12,118 bases of DNA from Bacteroidales bacterium (GCA_017556665.1 JAFYMJ010000232.1:1-12118); one strand, 5' to 3'; shown: positions 1 through 6,451, counted from the stretch's first letter. Notes: a model not told the origin generated them from the letters alone. A program made the numbers and translations.

Positions 1-1402
1 CTTGGCCATATCTGTTTGCAAGCACTCCAAACTCGTGCCCGAATTTTGGATTTCTGAAACCAACATATGCTACTTTCTTCCCTTCAAATGATACAGGAAT
101 ACCATAACCGGCTGAATTATCGTTAAAGACAACTGTCATACTCTGTTTTGAAACCTCTTTAACAAGGTCAAGTTTTGCCTCCATTAGAGGTGTGCCAGAT
201 TCTGGATTAGTAAACAACTCAAGTTCATCTATGTTAACAATTGGGTTGTGTCCTTTGTCAAAAACTCCAAGTCTGGCTTTAAGGGCAAGCATTTTCTTTA
301 CTCTCATATCAAGCCCCTCCATGGTAATCTCTCCATTTTCAAGAGCTTTCTCAATTACTGTAATTGATTCCTCTACATCTTCTGGCATAAGAAGAAGGTC
401 TACGCCGGCTTTATATGCAGCTAACGGAATATCTTTTTTTGCCAAACCGCTTTCTTTGGAAACTCCATTCATATCCAATGCGTCAGTACATATAATTCCA
501 TTGAATCCAAGTTTTTCCTTTAAAAGTCCGGTAACAATAGGTTTGGATATAGATGCCGGTACTCCCGACGGATCCAGTGAAGGAACGCTCAAATGTCCTA
601 CCATAACCATATCAATTCCCGCTGCTATAAGTTGCTTGAATGGGTACAACTCCAGTGAATCCATTCTTTGGCTAGAGAAAGGCAACAATGGTAAAGCAAG
701 ATGGGAATCTACATCTGTATCTCCGTGCCCTGGAAAGTGCTTTGCAGAGCCTGCAACACCACCATCTTGTAAACCATGCATCATTGTAATTGCATATCTG
801 GCAACTTTATCTTTATTCTCACCAAAGGATCTGCTGCTTACAATAACTCTTTTAGGATTATTGTTTATATCTACAACAGGAGAGTAGTTAACCTGAATTT
901 TAAGGGCACGACACTCCATTGCAATAGATTTTCCCACCAAGTATACAAGCGAATCGCTGGTAAGTGCTCCCATCTGGATAAATCTCTGATGAACGGGTAT
1001 TCCACCCCAACGCATACTTGCTCCCCACTCTGCGTCAAGAGTTATTAGCATTGGAATTTTTGCCAGCTTGTTAAGCTCATTCATCTTCTTTATTGCAGGG
1101 ACAAATACATCACCCAAAGGAATAAGTCCACCAATTTTCTCTTTTTTTACAAGCCTTTTCTGTATTTCAAACTTCTCTTTGCTCTCTCTTGATGTAAAGT
1201 CAATTACCATAATTTGGGCAATTTTCTCTCTTGTTGAAAGTTTACGGAAAACAGAGTCAACCTGCTTGTCAATTTTTTCTTGCGATGGGTATTTGTATTT
1301 GTATGACTCAAATGATTGCTCTGATGCAGATAATGAACCATGCAGTGCAATCAGGGAAAATAAAATTATAGAAACTATTCTATAAAGGTTTTCTCTATTC
1401 AT
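1..1402 (-). CDS. GH3 beta-N-acetylhexosaminidase (NagZ-like), secreted, C-terminus beyond the window
   Basis: My reading of the minus strand from the ATG at 1402 stays open to the left edge and gives about 467 residues. Residues 1-26 look like a signal peptide (MNREN, a hydrophobic run, then a small-residue SLSA-type site), so the enzyme probably acts in the periplasm or at the envelope. The GH3 N-terminal barrel follows. It contains KHFPGHG at 221-227 with D232 and H234, the Asp-His pair that acts as general acid/base in NagZ-type enzymes, and CTDALDM, whose Asp307 is the expected nucleophile. The family cleaves terminal beta-N-acetylglucosamine from peptidoglycan fragments or glycans. The barrel ends near residue 375, and the remainder begins a further domain. 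In Bacteroidota such proteins are often about 1000 residues with a C-terminal beta-lactamase-like domain, but that part is not visible here. The gene starts 32 bases after the peptidase stop codon and is probably co-transcribed with it. Confidence 0.9.
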   Translation of the reverse strand, partial: MNRENLYRIVSIILFSLIALHGSLSASEQSFESYKYKYPSQEKIDKQVDSVFRKLSTREKIAQIMVIDFTSRESKEKFEIQKRLVKKEKIGGLIPLGDVFVPAIKKMNELNKLAKIPMLITLDAEWGASMRWGGIPVHQRFIQMGALTSDSLVYLVGKSIAMECRALKIQVNYSPVVDINNNPKRVIVSSRSFGENKDKVARYAITMMHGLQDGGVAGSAKHFPGHGDTDVDSHLALPLLPFSSQRMDSLELYPFKQLIAAGIDMVMVGHLSVPSLDPSGVPASISKPIVTGLLKEKLGFNGIICTDALDMNGVSKESGLAKKDIPLAAYKAGVDLLLMPEDVEESITVIEKALENGEITMEGLDMRVKKMLALKARLGVFDKGHNPIVNIDELELFTNPESGTPLMEAKLDLVKEVSKQSMTVVFNDNSAGYGIPVSFEGKKVAYVGFRNPKFGHEFGVLANRYGQ

Positions 1403-1434
1403 ATATGTGTATTTAATTTATTTGCTGTTATTGA

Positions 1435-2547
1435 CTACATTCCTAATTTCTTAAGGATATGTGCAGGAACTGCTGCTATATTTACAAGAATGTTCATGGT
1501 TTTGTATCTTACATATGACTCAGATGCATAATTGTGTCCGTTATATGCACCTGTATTGCCAAATGAGTTCTTTACCATATAATATTTGGTGCCATTCTGG
1601 TCTTTGGAAATGCCGTAAACATGCATTGCGTGGTCGTCTGTAGTCTCTTTGTTATCGTATGCAATCTGACGGATCTCCTGTGTAATCTGTTTGTCATTTG
1701 CCTCAAAATCTGGAATTGTAGCAACATCGCCCCAGCTCTTTTCACTCATATCTGCTACCCAACCAACGGTGTATCCGTTTTCAATGGCGTAATCCATAAT
1801 TTCAAGCATTTCATCAAGTGGAATGTTGTATGATTTGGTCCATCTCCAGTTGTCGGGAACATCAATTACCATTTTATCATAGAATGGGTGGTGTGTGAAT
1901 GAGGTAAATGAAATGAAATCATTCTTGTTAAGTCCCAATGATTCTGCGTAACTCTTTGGAGTATATTCTTTTCCGTTATATGTGAATTTTTGTGGCATTT
2001 CGCCCAAATAGGCTTTTAGAATATTGTTGAAACCATTGAGCCAAGCTGTTGAAAGTTTTCTGTTAGGATTCTTTACAATTGCCTGTAGGTATCCCTTTAA
2101 TCCCTCTGTAAGCTCCCAGTGGATATGTTCTGTTTCTCCATAGTTGAGTCCTGGCATTACGCTGTTTGGAACAAGACCGTCGCTTTCCAAAACTTCAAGC
2201 ACATCTCCCACATCACTGCCTGCTTCAAAATGCAGACTTCCATCCAGCCTTATATATTTGATTGCCCTTTCTGTATATGATTTTGAAACAACGAACATCT
2301 CAGAAAGGTCTATATCCATTGGAGCCCCTTTTTTTATTGCTTCACTCTCAAGAAAACTGATTGTGGAAAAACACCAGCATGTACCTGTTTCATTCTGGTC
2401 CTTTACTTCTGTTACAGGATTTGCTTTTACAGTGGTAAAGTGATACTCTTTCTGCTGCTCCTTACTTTTTGTGCCTGATTGGGCCATAGCAGATATTGAA
2501 ACTGCACCCGCGAGAATCAATAATGAGATGTTTTTAGCAAGTTTCAT
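1435..2547 (-). CDS. Secreted papain-fold (C1, bleomycin hydrolase/PepC-like) cysteine peptidase
   Basis: Starting at the ATG at 2547 gives 370 residues and a clean signal peptide (MKLAKNISLLILAGAVSISAMAQ). An upstream in-frame ATG at 2622 would only add residues that bury this signal and that overlap antitoxin-derived DNA, so I reject it. Catalytic elements are visible: Gln51 of the oxyanion hole, Cys57 in GTCWCFST, His306 in DDHAMHVYG and Asn327 in MVKNSFGNTG. The HAM and KNSFG forms match the C1B aminopeptidase/bleomycin hydrolase group better than plain papain. The export signal distinguishes it from cytosolic PepC, so I infer a periplasmic or exported peptidase that trims peptides. A -7-like element (CAACTTTG, 2576-2569, minus) lies just upstream, one base off the TAnnTTTG consensus, without a clear -33 partner. 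The GH3 gene follows closely. Confidence 0.9.
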   Translation of the reverse strand: MKLAKNISLLILAGAVSISAMAQSGTKSKEQQKEYHFTTVKANPVTEVKDQNETGTCWCFSTISFLESEAIKKGAPMDIDLSEMFVVSKSYTERAIKYIRLDGSLHFEAGSDVGDVLEVLESDGLVPNSVMPGLNYGETEHIHWELTEGLKGYLQAIVKNPNRKLSTAWLNGFNNILKAYLGEMPQKFTYNGKEYTPKSYAESLGLNKNDFISFTSFTHHPFYDKMVIDVPDNWRWTKSYNIPLDEMLEIMDYAIENGYTVGWVADMSEKSWGDVATIPDFEANDKQITQEIRQIAYDNKETTDDHAMHVYGISKDQNGTKYYMVKNSFGNTGAYNGHNYASESYVRYKTMNILVNIAAVPAHILKKLGM

Positions 2548-2607
2548 AAGGTTAATTTTAATCTTATGCAAAGTTGCTAAATTTTCTCCCAAATTAATAA
2601 TTGCAGA

Positions 2608-2669
2608 AGAGATTTCTTGCATTCTACAATATCCACATCCAGAGTCTCCAACTCAACCCCACTCTCCGC
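2608..2669 (-). pseudogene. 3' remnant of a RelB-like antitoxin gene
   Basis: On the minus strand this stretch reads ESGVELETLDVD and then diverges toward a KSL-like end. That is the C-terminus of the intact antitoxin at 6724-6972, which ends ESGVELETLDVDNFRSYVKSL. Bases 2630-2669 are identical to 6753-6792 over 40 positions. From 2629 down to about 2608 the similarity continues with small insertions or deletions. No start, N-terminal DNA-binding part or toxin is present. It is joined without a gap to a comF-like fragment at 2669, as if everything from the middle of the comF tail to the middle of the antitoxin had been deleted. Confidence 0.75.
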
Positions 2670-2726
2670 GCAGGCCTCCTGGGTGGCACTGGGGGTAAGA
2701 ATATAACATTGGAGTGATATAAGGAT
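2669..2726 (-). repeat. Degenerate comF-derived repeat, copy D
   Basis: Aligned without gaps against 6387-6444, I count about 46 of 58 matching bases. Both copies contain the same non-comF lead-in, TTATA(C/T)CACTCCAATGTTAT on the minus strand, which the real comF lacks. The minus-strand frame reads LQCYILTPSATQEACA, against LQCYVLTTGATLEACA in the copy at 6322-6444 and DDVLTTGATLEACA in comF itself. The fragment stops within the repeat and passes straight into the antitoxin remnant. It marks the left limit of the accessory island as I read it. Confidence 0.7.
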
Positions 2727-2887
2727 TAGGGGTTACAGGGCAGATAATGACTCAATAAATATGATTTTAGTGGGAAATACTGAAAAAATTGCAATTTTTT
2801 GAAAAAAAGTTGTCAAAAAATTTTTCATTTTGTCCATTTCAGAGTATAATAGTAGAAATTAGAAATGCTAACATAAAAACTTGATCT
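2727..2887. other. AT-rich upstream region of the plus-strand operon, with an 18-base palindrome
   Basis: No gene is visible here. Bases 2783-2800 are a perfect palindrome (AAAAAATTGCAATTTTTT), followed by further A and T runs up to about 2825. A -7-like TATAAT lies at 2845-2850, but no TTG stands at the usual distance, and no TAnnTTTG element precedes the gene at 2888. The palindrome could be an operator or could fold in RNA as a weak terminator-like hairpin. Its TTGCAA core also occurs in the TA promoter regions at 6252-6260 and 6989-6997, which may be chance in AT-rich DNA. Confidence 0.4.
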
Positions 2888-3112
2888 ATGGCAAAATTTG
2901 ATAGTAAAACCATTAATTTTGGTAGAGTGGAATATACAACCTCTACTGTATATGTTTATAGTTCAGCCCATGAAAGAGGAGGGTTGTGTCTTCCGTGTGG
3001 AACAGTTCTGGATGCCAGGTGGGTAGGGGCTACAGTTCAGGTCATGATGTCCAATGGCTGGACATACATTTACGAAGGATTTGGCAATTATACCCGTGCC
3101 TGGATGCGATAG
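2888..3112 (+). CDS. Small protein of unknown function (74 aa)
   Basis: An ATG at 2888 opens a 74-residue frame on the plus strand, the first gene after the AT-rich upstream region. I do not recognise it. The sequence looks like a compact beta-rich domain: many alternating Val/Tyr/Thr residues, a CLPCG pair near the middle, and an aromatic C-terminal half reading WVGATVQVMMSNGWTYIYEG followed by a YTRAWMR end. No signal peptide or membrane segment is seen. It is followed after 39 bases by the next gene in the same direction, so I infer one transcript with 3152 and 3685. The gene is short, but its codons and amino-acid composition look like a real protein. Role unknown. Confidence 0.6.
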   Translation: MAKFDSKTINFGRVEYTTSTVYVYSSAHERGGLCLPCGTVLDARWVGATVQVMMSNGWTYIYEGFGNYTRAWMR

Positions 3113-3151
3113 AAATAAAAGTTTTAGAAGTCACAACAAGACAACTGGTTT

Positions 3152-3682
3152 ATGGATAAGAAAATTAAATCTGGTATTTTTCGTTCTTATAGGGATATGG
3201 GCAAAATAGATCCGAAAGAAAAACTGCGTAAAGAACTGGCTAGAGAAAAAAGAATAGAGCAGATTAAACTTGCAGAGAAGGAAGAAGATCTTGCCAAAAG
3301 GAAAGATATGGTTGCCCAATTGAAAGGGGCTTTTCCTGATATAGAAAAGAATCTTCTTAATACTATCTCACTACGGGATATTACGCTATTTACATATCAT
3401 TATTATCGTTGTATATTAAGTCTGAATGCATCTGTTGAGATGAGTCTTGAAGCATTGGAATCAATTTGCGCTCTGCCTTCTGTAGTAAACAATGAGGAAC
3501 TCCCTTCAAAACTAGACTTGATGGACAAGCTTTTGCCACGTGAGTATGAGTATTATAAACGCGATCTCTTTTTGGGGGCCTATACGGTGAATGATTTACG
3601 TGGCGCAGTCAAAATTAAGCTTTCGGGCAGAAGAGACTGTACGGAAGATTTTTTTACTAATCATTGTAAAATATGTAATTGA
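3152..3682 (+). CDS. Unknown protein with charged N-terminal coiled coil (176 aa)
   Basis: The ATG at 3152 gives 176 residues. Residues about 18-60 are highly charged and Lys/Glu/Arg-rich (KEKLRKELAREKR and AEKEEDLAKRKD), which suggests a long helix or coiled coil. The rest is a mixed helical region with LLNTISLRDITLFTYHYYR and a cysteine pair at the C-terminus (HCKICN). No family is recognised, and no membrane segment or signal peptide is present. The stop codon (3680-3682) lies two bases before the ATG of the next gene, so the two are very probably translated from one message. That coupling suggests it works with the 318-residue protein downstream, but the function is unknown. Confidence 0.7.
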   Translation: MDKKIKSGIFRSYRDMGKIDPKEKLRKELAREKRIEQIKLAEKEEDLAKRKDMVAQLKGAFPDIEKNLLNTISLRDITLFTYHYYRCILSLNASVEMSLEALESICALPSVVNNEELPSKLDLMDKLLPREYEYYKRDLFLGAYTVNDLRGAVKIKLSGRRDCTEDFFTNHCKICN

Positions 3683-3684
3683 TT

Positions 3685-4641
3685 ATGACTTATCGGGATT
3701 ATAAAAGTTTTTGGGATATATTTCTGAATAAATGGCGAAGTAATCATGATGATCTCATCCAGAATGATCCAGCAGGCCAGGCATTTTTCGCTATAAACAG
3801 CAGCGGCAATTATATAAATTCAGACTTGTATACAAGCATCACCTGTATGCCGGAGCCGTATTATTTTGGAAGCAATTTCCTTAATGCTACAGACTGGTCA
3901 GATTTTAATGATGCTATAGTTGTCCTTGATCTAAATCCTGGGATGTCGCACGAAAAGGAAGACCGTAAGAAAAAGGGTGATGATCACCCTCATGATATTT
4001 TAGATGCCTTGGCAAAAGGGAGCTATTCAACAAAGATTAATAGCACCGACTATTCTCCTTTCATGTGTAATAGTGAAGATTCAACTATTCCGGGTGTAAC
4101 CTGGTGGAAATCAAAACGGCTGGCTTGGTTCAGCAGATTTCTTTCTATGGGTAATGTCCGCGAAAAGATGTTTGCACTTGAGTTGTGCCCATTTCATTCC
4201 AAGAGTTGGAATGTAAAGTTAAGTCCTGCGGCTATTAATTTTATACGAGATAAGGTTCTTGCTCCTGCTGCAGAGATACTATGCTGCAAAGGAAATTCCC
4301 GTTTGGGTTACTGTTTCGGCAAGGACTGGGAGACTATATTTGACACCTTCGGATTTGAGATAGAGGCTCAATGGGGCGTAGATTACGATTGCGCAGAAAA
4401 GACATTCGTGTATCCCGTTCATATTCATAAGAATGTAGAAGAAGTTAAATCAAAATGGCCGAAAAAAGATGGTGTTGAACTAAACCGTATTTACAAACTA
4501 TATAAGGGAAATATAGAAGGAAAAACACTCTATTTCTTGTGTTTGAGGGCAAGCGGAACATTTGCGGCGCCGGGCAAGGATTTTGAAGAAGTAGAAAAAC
4601 TGATTCGTGAGGATCTCAATTTTTGCGGTGTATCACTATAA
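3685..4641 (+). CDS. Unknown NPG/PxHS-motif protein, paralogue of the gene at 4888-5697
   Basis: I start at the ATG at 3685 (318 residues). A TTG two codons earlier is possible but would overlap the upstream stop. Visible motifs: a W-x-x-F-x-x-x-W N-terminus, MPEPYYFG (PEP 56-58), a hydrophobic strand IVVLDLNPG (NPG 84-86), WWKSKR (140-145), ALELCPFHSKSW (Glu166, Pro169, His171), and a C-terminal strand TLYFLCLRASG with APGKDFEEVEKL. The same motifs in the same order occur in the convergent protein at 4888-5697, so the two are homologous. The layout of a strand plus NPG near the N-terminus and a Ser/Gly-rich segment plus F-x-x-V near the C-terminus loosely recalls uracil-DNA glycosylases, but the usual HPS or NPS motif is not clear. 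Function unknown. It ends just before a hairpin at 4656-4686. Confidence 0.75.
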   Translation: MTYRDYKSFWDIFLNKWRSNHDDLIQNDPAGQAFFAINSSGNYINSDLYTSITCMPEPYYFGSNFLNATDWSDFNDAIVVLDLNPGMSHEKEDRKKKGDDHPHDILDALAKGSYSTKINSTDYSPFMCNSEDSTIPGVTWWKSKRLAWFSRFLSMGNVREKMFALELCPFHSKSWNVKLSPAAINFIRDKVLAPAAEILCCKGNSRLGYCFGKDWETIFDTFGFEIEAQWGVDYDCAEKTFVYPVHIHKNVEEVKSKWPKKDGVELNRIYKLYKGNIEGKTLYFLCLRASGTFAAPGKDFEEVEKLIREDLNFCGVSL

Positions 4642-4655
4642 CGACCTTGTAACAG

Positions 4656-4686
4656 AAATCGGACAGTTGCATTGCTGTCCGATTTT
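4656..4686 (+). terminator. Intrinsic terminator between convergent genes
   Basis: A perfect 11-base stem (AAATCGGACAG paired with CTGTCCGATTT) encloses an 8-base loop and is followed by a T on the plus strand, giving a short U run. It lies 14 bases after the stop of the 318-residue gene and 12 bases before the end of the minus-strand 57-residue gene. It can serve as terminator for the plus-strand operon and, less strongly, for the minus-strand pair. Confidence 0.8.
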
Positions 4687-4698
4687 GTATATTAACAC

Positions 4699-4872
4699 TC
4701 AGGCTTTACCACGATCAAACGCAACACCCATATCAATATATTCCAATCCTGTTAATGTACTCTCATTGTATGGATGGAAATCATATTTTTCATTAAGTTC
4801 TTTAGCGTATGATTTTATGTTCTCTGCATTTTCTTTGGTTAATGCAACTAAAGACAAATGCCAAATTCCCAT
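4699..4872 (-). CDS. Small protein of unknown function (57 aa)
   Basis: My translation of the minus strand from the ATG at 4872 gives 57 residues beginning MGIWHLSLVALTKENAEN and ending in AFDRGKA before a TGA. The start lies 15 bases after the stop of the 269-residue gene, so both probably share a transcript. The composition is ordinary and soluble: a short beta-like start, a charged helix (NAENIKSYAKELNEKY), then an acidic, aromatic stretch (TGLEYIDMGVAF). I recognise no family. It could be a complete small partner protein or the shortened start of a longer one. Confidence 0.5.
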   Translation of the reverse strand: MGIWHLSLVALTKENAENIKSYAKELNEKYDFHPYNESTLTGLEYIDMGVAFDRGKA

Positions 4873-4887
4873 ATCGTTTAACTTATA

Positions 4888-5697
4888 TTAGATATTAGAA
4901 AGAATCCACTCCATTGCCCGTTTCCCTGGAAAATTATTCCTGCTCTTGCTACCCCAAATGCAGATGAATTTAGTGTGTGGGAGCTGATCTATCATAAATT
5001 CAAGGAACTTTCCATCCTCAACTGGACAAGATGTTACAGGAACCGTAATCTTACTTGTATATCCGACATTAGCAAGTGCTTTAAGGACAAAAGCGATGTT
5101 GGATTCATTCATTTTCACAATAACCTTATCTTTGAGCTTTGTATTCTCTATGTGTGAGGAAGCCAATGCTGCAAACTTGAATACTTTTTCAAATATTTGT
5201 ATTGCGTTTGATCCGTGGGTAATGTATTTCCGGTAATTGGCATTTGCCGTTTTCGTATGCCAAGGAAGTACCTCAATGCTCAAGTGGTTCCAGATGCTGT
5301 AAGGACCAGATATGTAATTCAAACTTTCCAAAGCCCTTAACACAGGAATTGCCCTCTTTGAATAATGCCATTTCTCCGTTGCAGGCAATATTCCGCCATT
5401 TACAATGTCTGAATATGATCCGGAGTACGCTATGCAGTTTCTATGCTGGATAATGTCTCCACTGCCGGGATTGAAGTTAATCACTACAGAATGCAAAAAT
5501 TCTTTTCTTGCAGGATTCCATCCCCACCATGGCTCTGGAAGAAAATCATATGAGTATGGCAGTCCAATGTTATCATTGTACAAAGGTATAGCATCAGGAT
5601 CCGACCACTCACAATGTTGCATTAACATTTGCGACTTCATCACTCCGTTATACCATCTGTCAACAAAACCGTTCCAGTAGACAAATAATCTTATCAT
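4888..5697 (-). CDS. Unknown NPG/PxHS-motif protein, paralogue of the gene at 3685-4641
   Basis: It has 269 residues from the ATG at 5697. It shares with the plus-strand 318-residue protein: YWNGFVDRW at the start (FWDIFLNKW in the other), FLPEPWWG (PEP 54-56), SVVINFNPG (NPG 76-78), WHYSKR (110-115), IEVLPWHTKT (Glu142, Pro145, His147) and a C-terminal strand plus NNFPGKRAMEWI (APGKDFEEVEKL in the other). Overall identity is low, but motif order and spacing agree, so this is an old duplication or two imported relatives rather than a recent copy. It lacks an insertion of roughly 30 residues that the paralogue carries between NPG and SKR. It is cytosolic by appearance, and the biochemical role is unknown. 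The Glu and His of the E-x-x-P-x-H motif are candidate active-site residues. The gene is followed by the 57-residue gene. Confidence 0.75.
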   Translation of the reverse strand: MIRLFVYWNGFVDRWYNGVMKSQMLMQHCEWSDPDAIPLYNDNIGLPYSYDFLPEPWWGWNPARKEFLHSVVINFNPGSGDIIQHRNCIAYSGSYSDIVNGGILPATEKWHYSKRAIPVLRALESLNYISGPYSIWNHLSIEVLPWHTKTANANYRKYITHGSNAIQIFEKVFKFAALASSHIENTKLKDKVIVKMNESNIAFVLKALANVGYTSKITVPVTSCPVEDGKFLEFMIDQLPHTKFICIWGSKSRNNFPGKRAMEWILSNI

Positions 5698-5782
5698 AAC
5701 ATAACTTTTATTGAGTTTATAGTGTGTGCGACTTTACAACCTTTGTACAAAAATAAATAAAAGATTTGATTTTAAATTCATC
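5698..5782 (-). promoter_or_regulatory. Probable promoter region of the minus-strand pair
   Basis: On the minus strand TATTTTTG (5755-5748) fits the TAnnTTTG -7 element, about 50 bases before the ATG at 5697. I see no good TTG at the -33 distance, so the call rests on one element. A 10-base palindrome (TTTGTACAAA, 5742-5751) overlaps it and could be an operator. Confidence 0.4.
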
Positions 5783-5815
5783 TCACTCCACATACGCCAG
5801 CGTAGCAGTTGCCGC
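5783..5815 (-). repeat. comF 3'-end repeat, copy C (short)
   Basis: On the minus strand this reads AATATLAYVE then TGA, against SIATLAWVE then TGA at the end of comF. Bases 5783-5809 match 7041-7067 at about 23 of 27 positions, in the same reading frame and ending at the same stop codon. It follows directly on the stop codon of the PIN-toxin remnant. Being short, it could be chance, but the matching frame, stop codon and position after a toxin gene make common origin likely. Confidence 0.6.
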
Positions 5816-5941
5816 CTACTTCTTGCCATAGCGTGCAGAAGGCTCCGAAAGCATACCGTGCTTAGGCGAATTCATCTCTTGGATTATCTGCAGCATCTCC
5901 GCAGGGGTAACCACAAACGGCTTTTTGGGGAAATGTTTTAA
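5816..5941 (-). pseudogene. 3' remnant of a PIN-domain toxin gene
   Basis: Immediately after the antitoxin stop and in the same frame, the minus strand reads LKHFPKKPFVVTPAEMLQII and continues to a TAG, 41 codons in all. A KHFP segment followed about ten residues later by TPAE(F/M)L is the typical C-terminus of PIN-family toxins (COG1569-type). Those are ribonucleases that in Bacteroidota are commonly paired with a RelB/DinJ-type antitoxin. The acidic active-site residues of the N-terminal and middle parts are all missing, and no start codon is present, so this is a deletion remnant. The deletion joins the antitoxin end to the last third or less of the toxin. Confidence 0.7.
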
Positions 5942-6235
5942 TTACTCTCCCCTTCTGGCCAATCTGATCTCCTCATTAATTTCTTCAAGACTCATTCCTG
6001 CAATACCATTTTCTTGTGCGATTGCTCTAAGTTTGTGAAATGCAGCAAGACCTTTTGCCCGGATTTCCTCTTCTGATTCTGTGCGCAACTCAAATGGTAT
6101 GCGTTGCTCCCGCACTGCAGCCTTCATAAAAATTGTCACAGCTGCTGAATTGCTCAAGCCAATTTCATTACATAGTTCGTCAAAGCTCTTCTTTAGCTTT
6201 TCATCTACTCTTATTGATATAGTTGACTGACCCAT
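5942..6235 (-). CDS. RelB/DinJ-family antitoxin, orphaned
   Basis: The start at 6235 (MGQSTISIRVDEKLKKSF) gives 97 residues, the normal length for this family. An in-frame ATG at 6334 would add 33 hydrophobic residues across the promoter and is rejected. The N-terminus is a ribbon-helix-helix DNA-binding segment (STISIRVDEKLKKSFDELC, then LSNSAAVTIFMKAAV). The C-terminal part ends MSLEEINEEIRLARRGE, a form seen in antitoxins paired with PIN toxins. Such antitoxins bind their toxin and repress their own promoter. Its toxin is reduced to a 3' remnant directly downstream, so this copy has nothing local to neutralise. It could still repress its promoter or counter a related toxin elsewhere. Confidence 0.85.
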   Translation of the reverse strand: MGQSTISIRVDEKLKKSFDELCNEIGLSNSAAVTIFMKAAVREQRIPFELRTESEEEIRAKGLAAFHKLRAIAQENGIAGMSLEEINEEIRLARRGE

Positions 6236-6251
6236 AATTATTACAATTTGT

Positions 6252-6286
6252 ATTGCAAATATATTACAATGTATCAACAATTGCAA
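6252..6286 (-). promoter_or_regulatory. Promoter and probable operator of the DinJ-type antitoxin
   Basis: On the minus strand TTG (6286-6284), 20 bases, then TATATTTG (6263-6256) fits the Bacteroidota -33/-7 pattern, about 20 bases before the ATG. An imperfect inverted repeat overlaps the -7 (ATTGCAAAT at 6252-6260 with ATTACAAT at 6263-6270 on the plus strand), a likely site for autorepression by the antitoxin. The 13 bases ATTGCAAATATAT are identical to the other TA promoter at 6989-7001. Confidence 0.65.
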
Positions 6287-6321
6287 TAATAATAAGTTGA
6301 AAATATATTTATCTAAGCAGA

Positions 6322-6444
6322 TTACTCCACCCACGCCAGCGTTGCAATACTAACCCTGCACCCCACTTCCCTCACCAGAATAGAAGCACAGGCCTCAAGG
6401 GTTGCGCCGGTGGTCAAAACATAACATTGGAGTGGTATAAGAAT
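6322..6444 (-). repeat. comF 3'-end repeat, copy B
   Basis: Bases 6322-6422 align without gaps to 7041-7141 with about 10 differences. On the minus strand they encode VLTTGATLEACASILVREVG and the rest of the comF end through ATLAWVE and a TAA stop, matching comF residues 210-241. The frame is intact, although there is no gene start. Upstream of it, 6423-6444 carries a lead-in shared with copy D (2669-2726) but absent from comF. The copy begins about 10 bases after the YafQ toxin stop and ends just before the next antitoxin's promoter. Confidence 0.9.
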
Positions 6445-6451
6445 CCAAAAA

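Noticed and set aside
192..887. Plus-strand open frame of 231 codons opposite the GH3 gene
   Set aside because: It lies antisense to a clear GH3 enzyme with catalytic motifs, is serine-rich without domain features, and is an antisense shadow.
2548..2622. Longer N-terminus for the cysteine peptidase starting at 2622
   Set aside because: It would place 25 residues before a clean signal peptide and run into antitoxin-derived sequence. The ATG at 2547 explains the protein better.
3679..3684. TTG start for the 318-residue protein
   Set aside because: It overlaps the stop of the previous gene, and an ATG lies two codons further on. It cannot be excluded, but the ATG is simpler.
6236..6334. Longer N-terminus for the DinJ-type antitoxin starting at 6334
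   Set aside because: The extra residues are translated promoter, operator and comF-tail sequence. The family starts at the ribbon-helix-helix segment.
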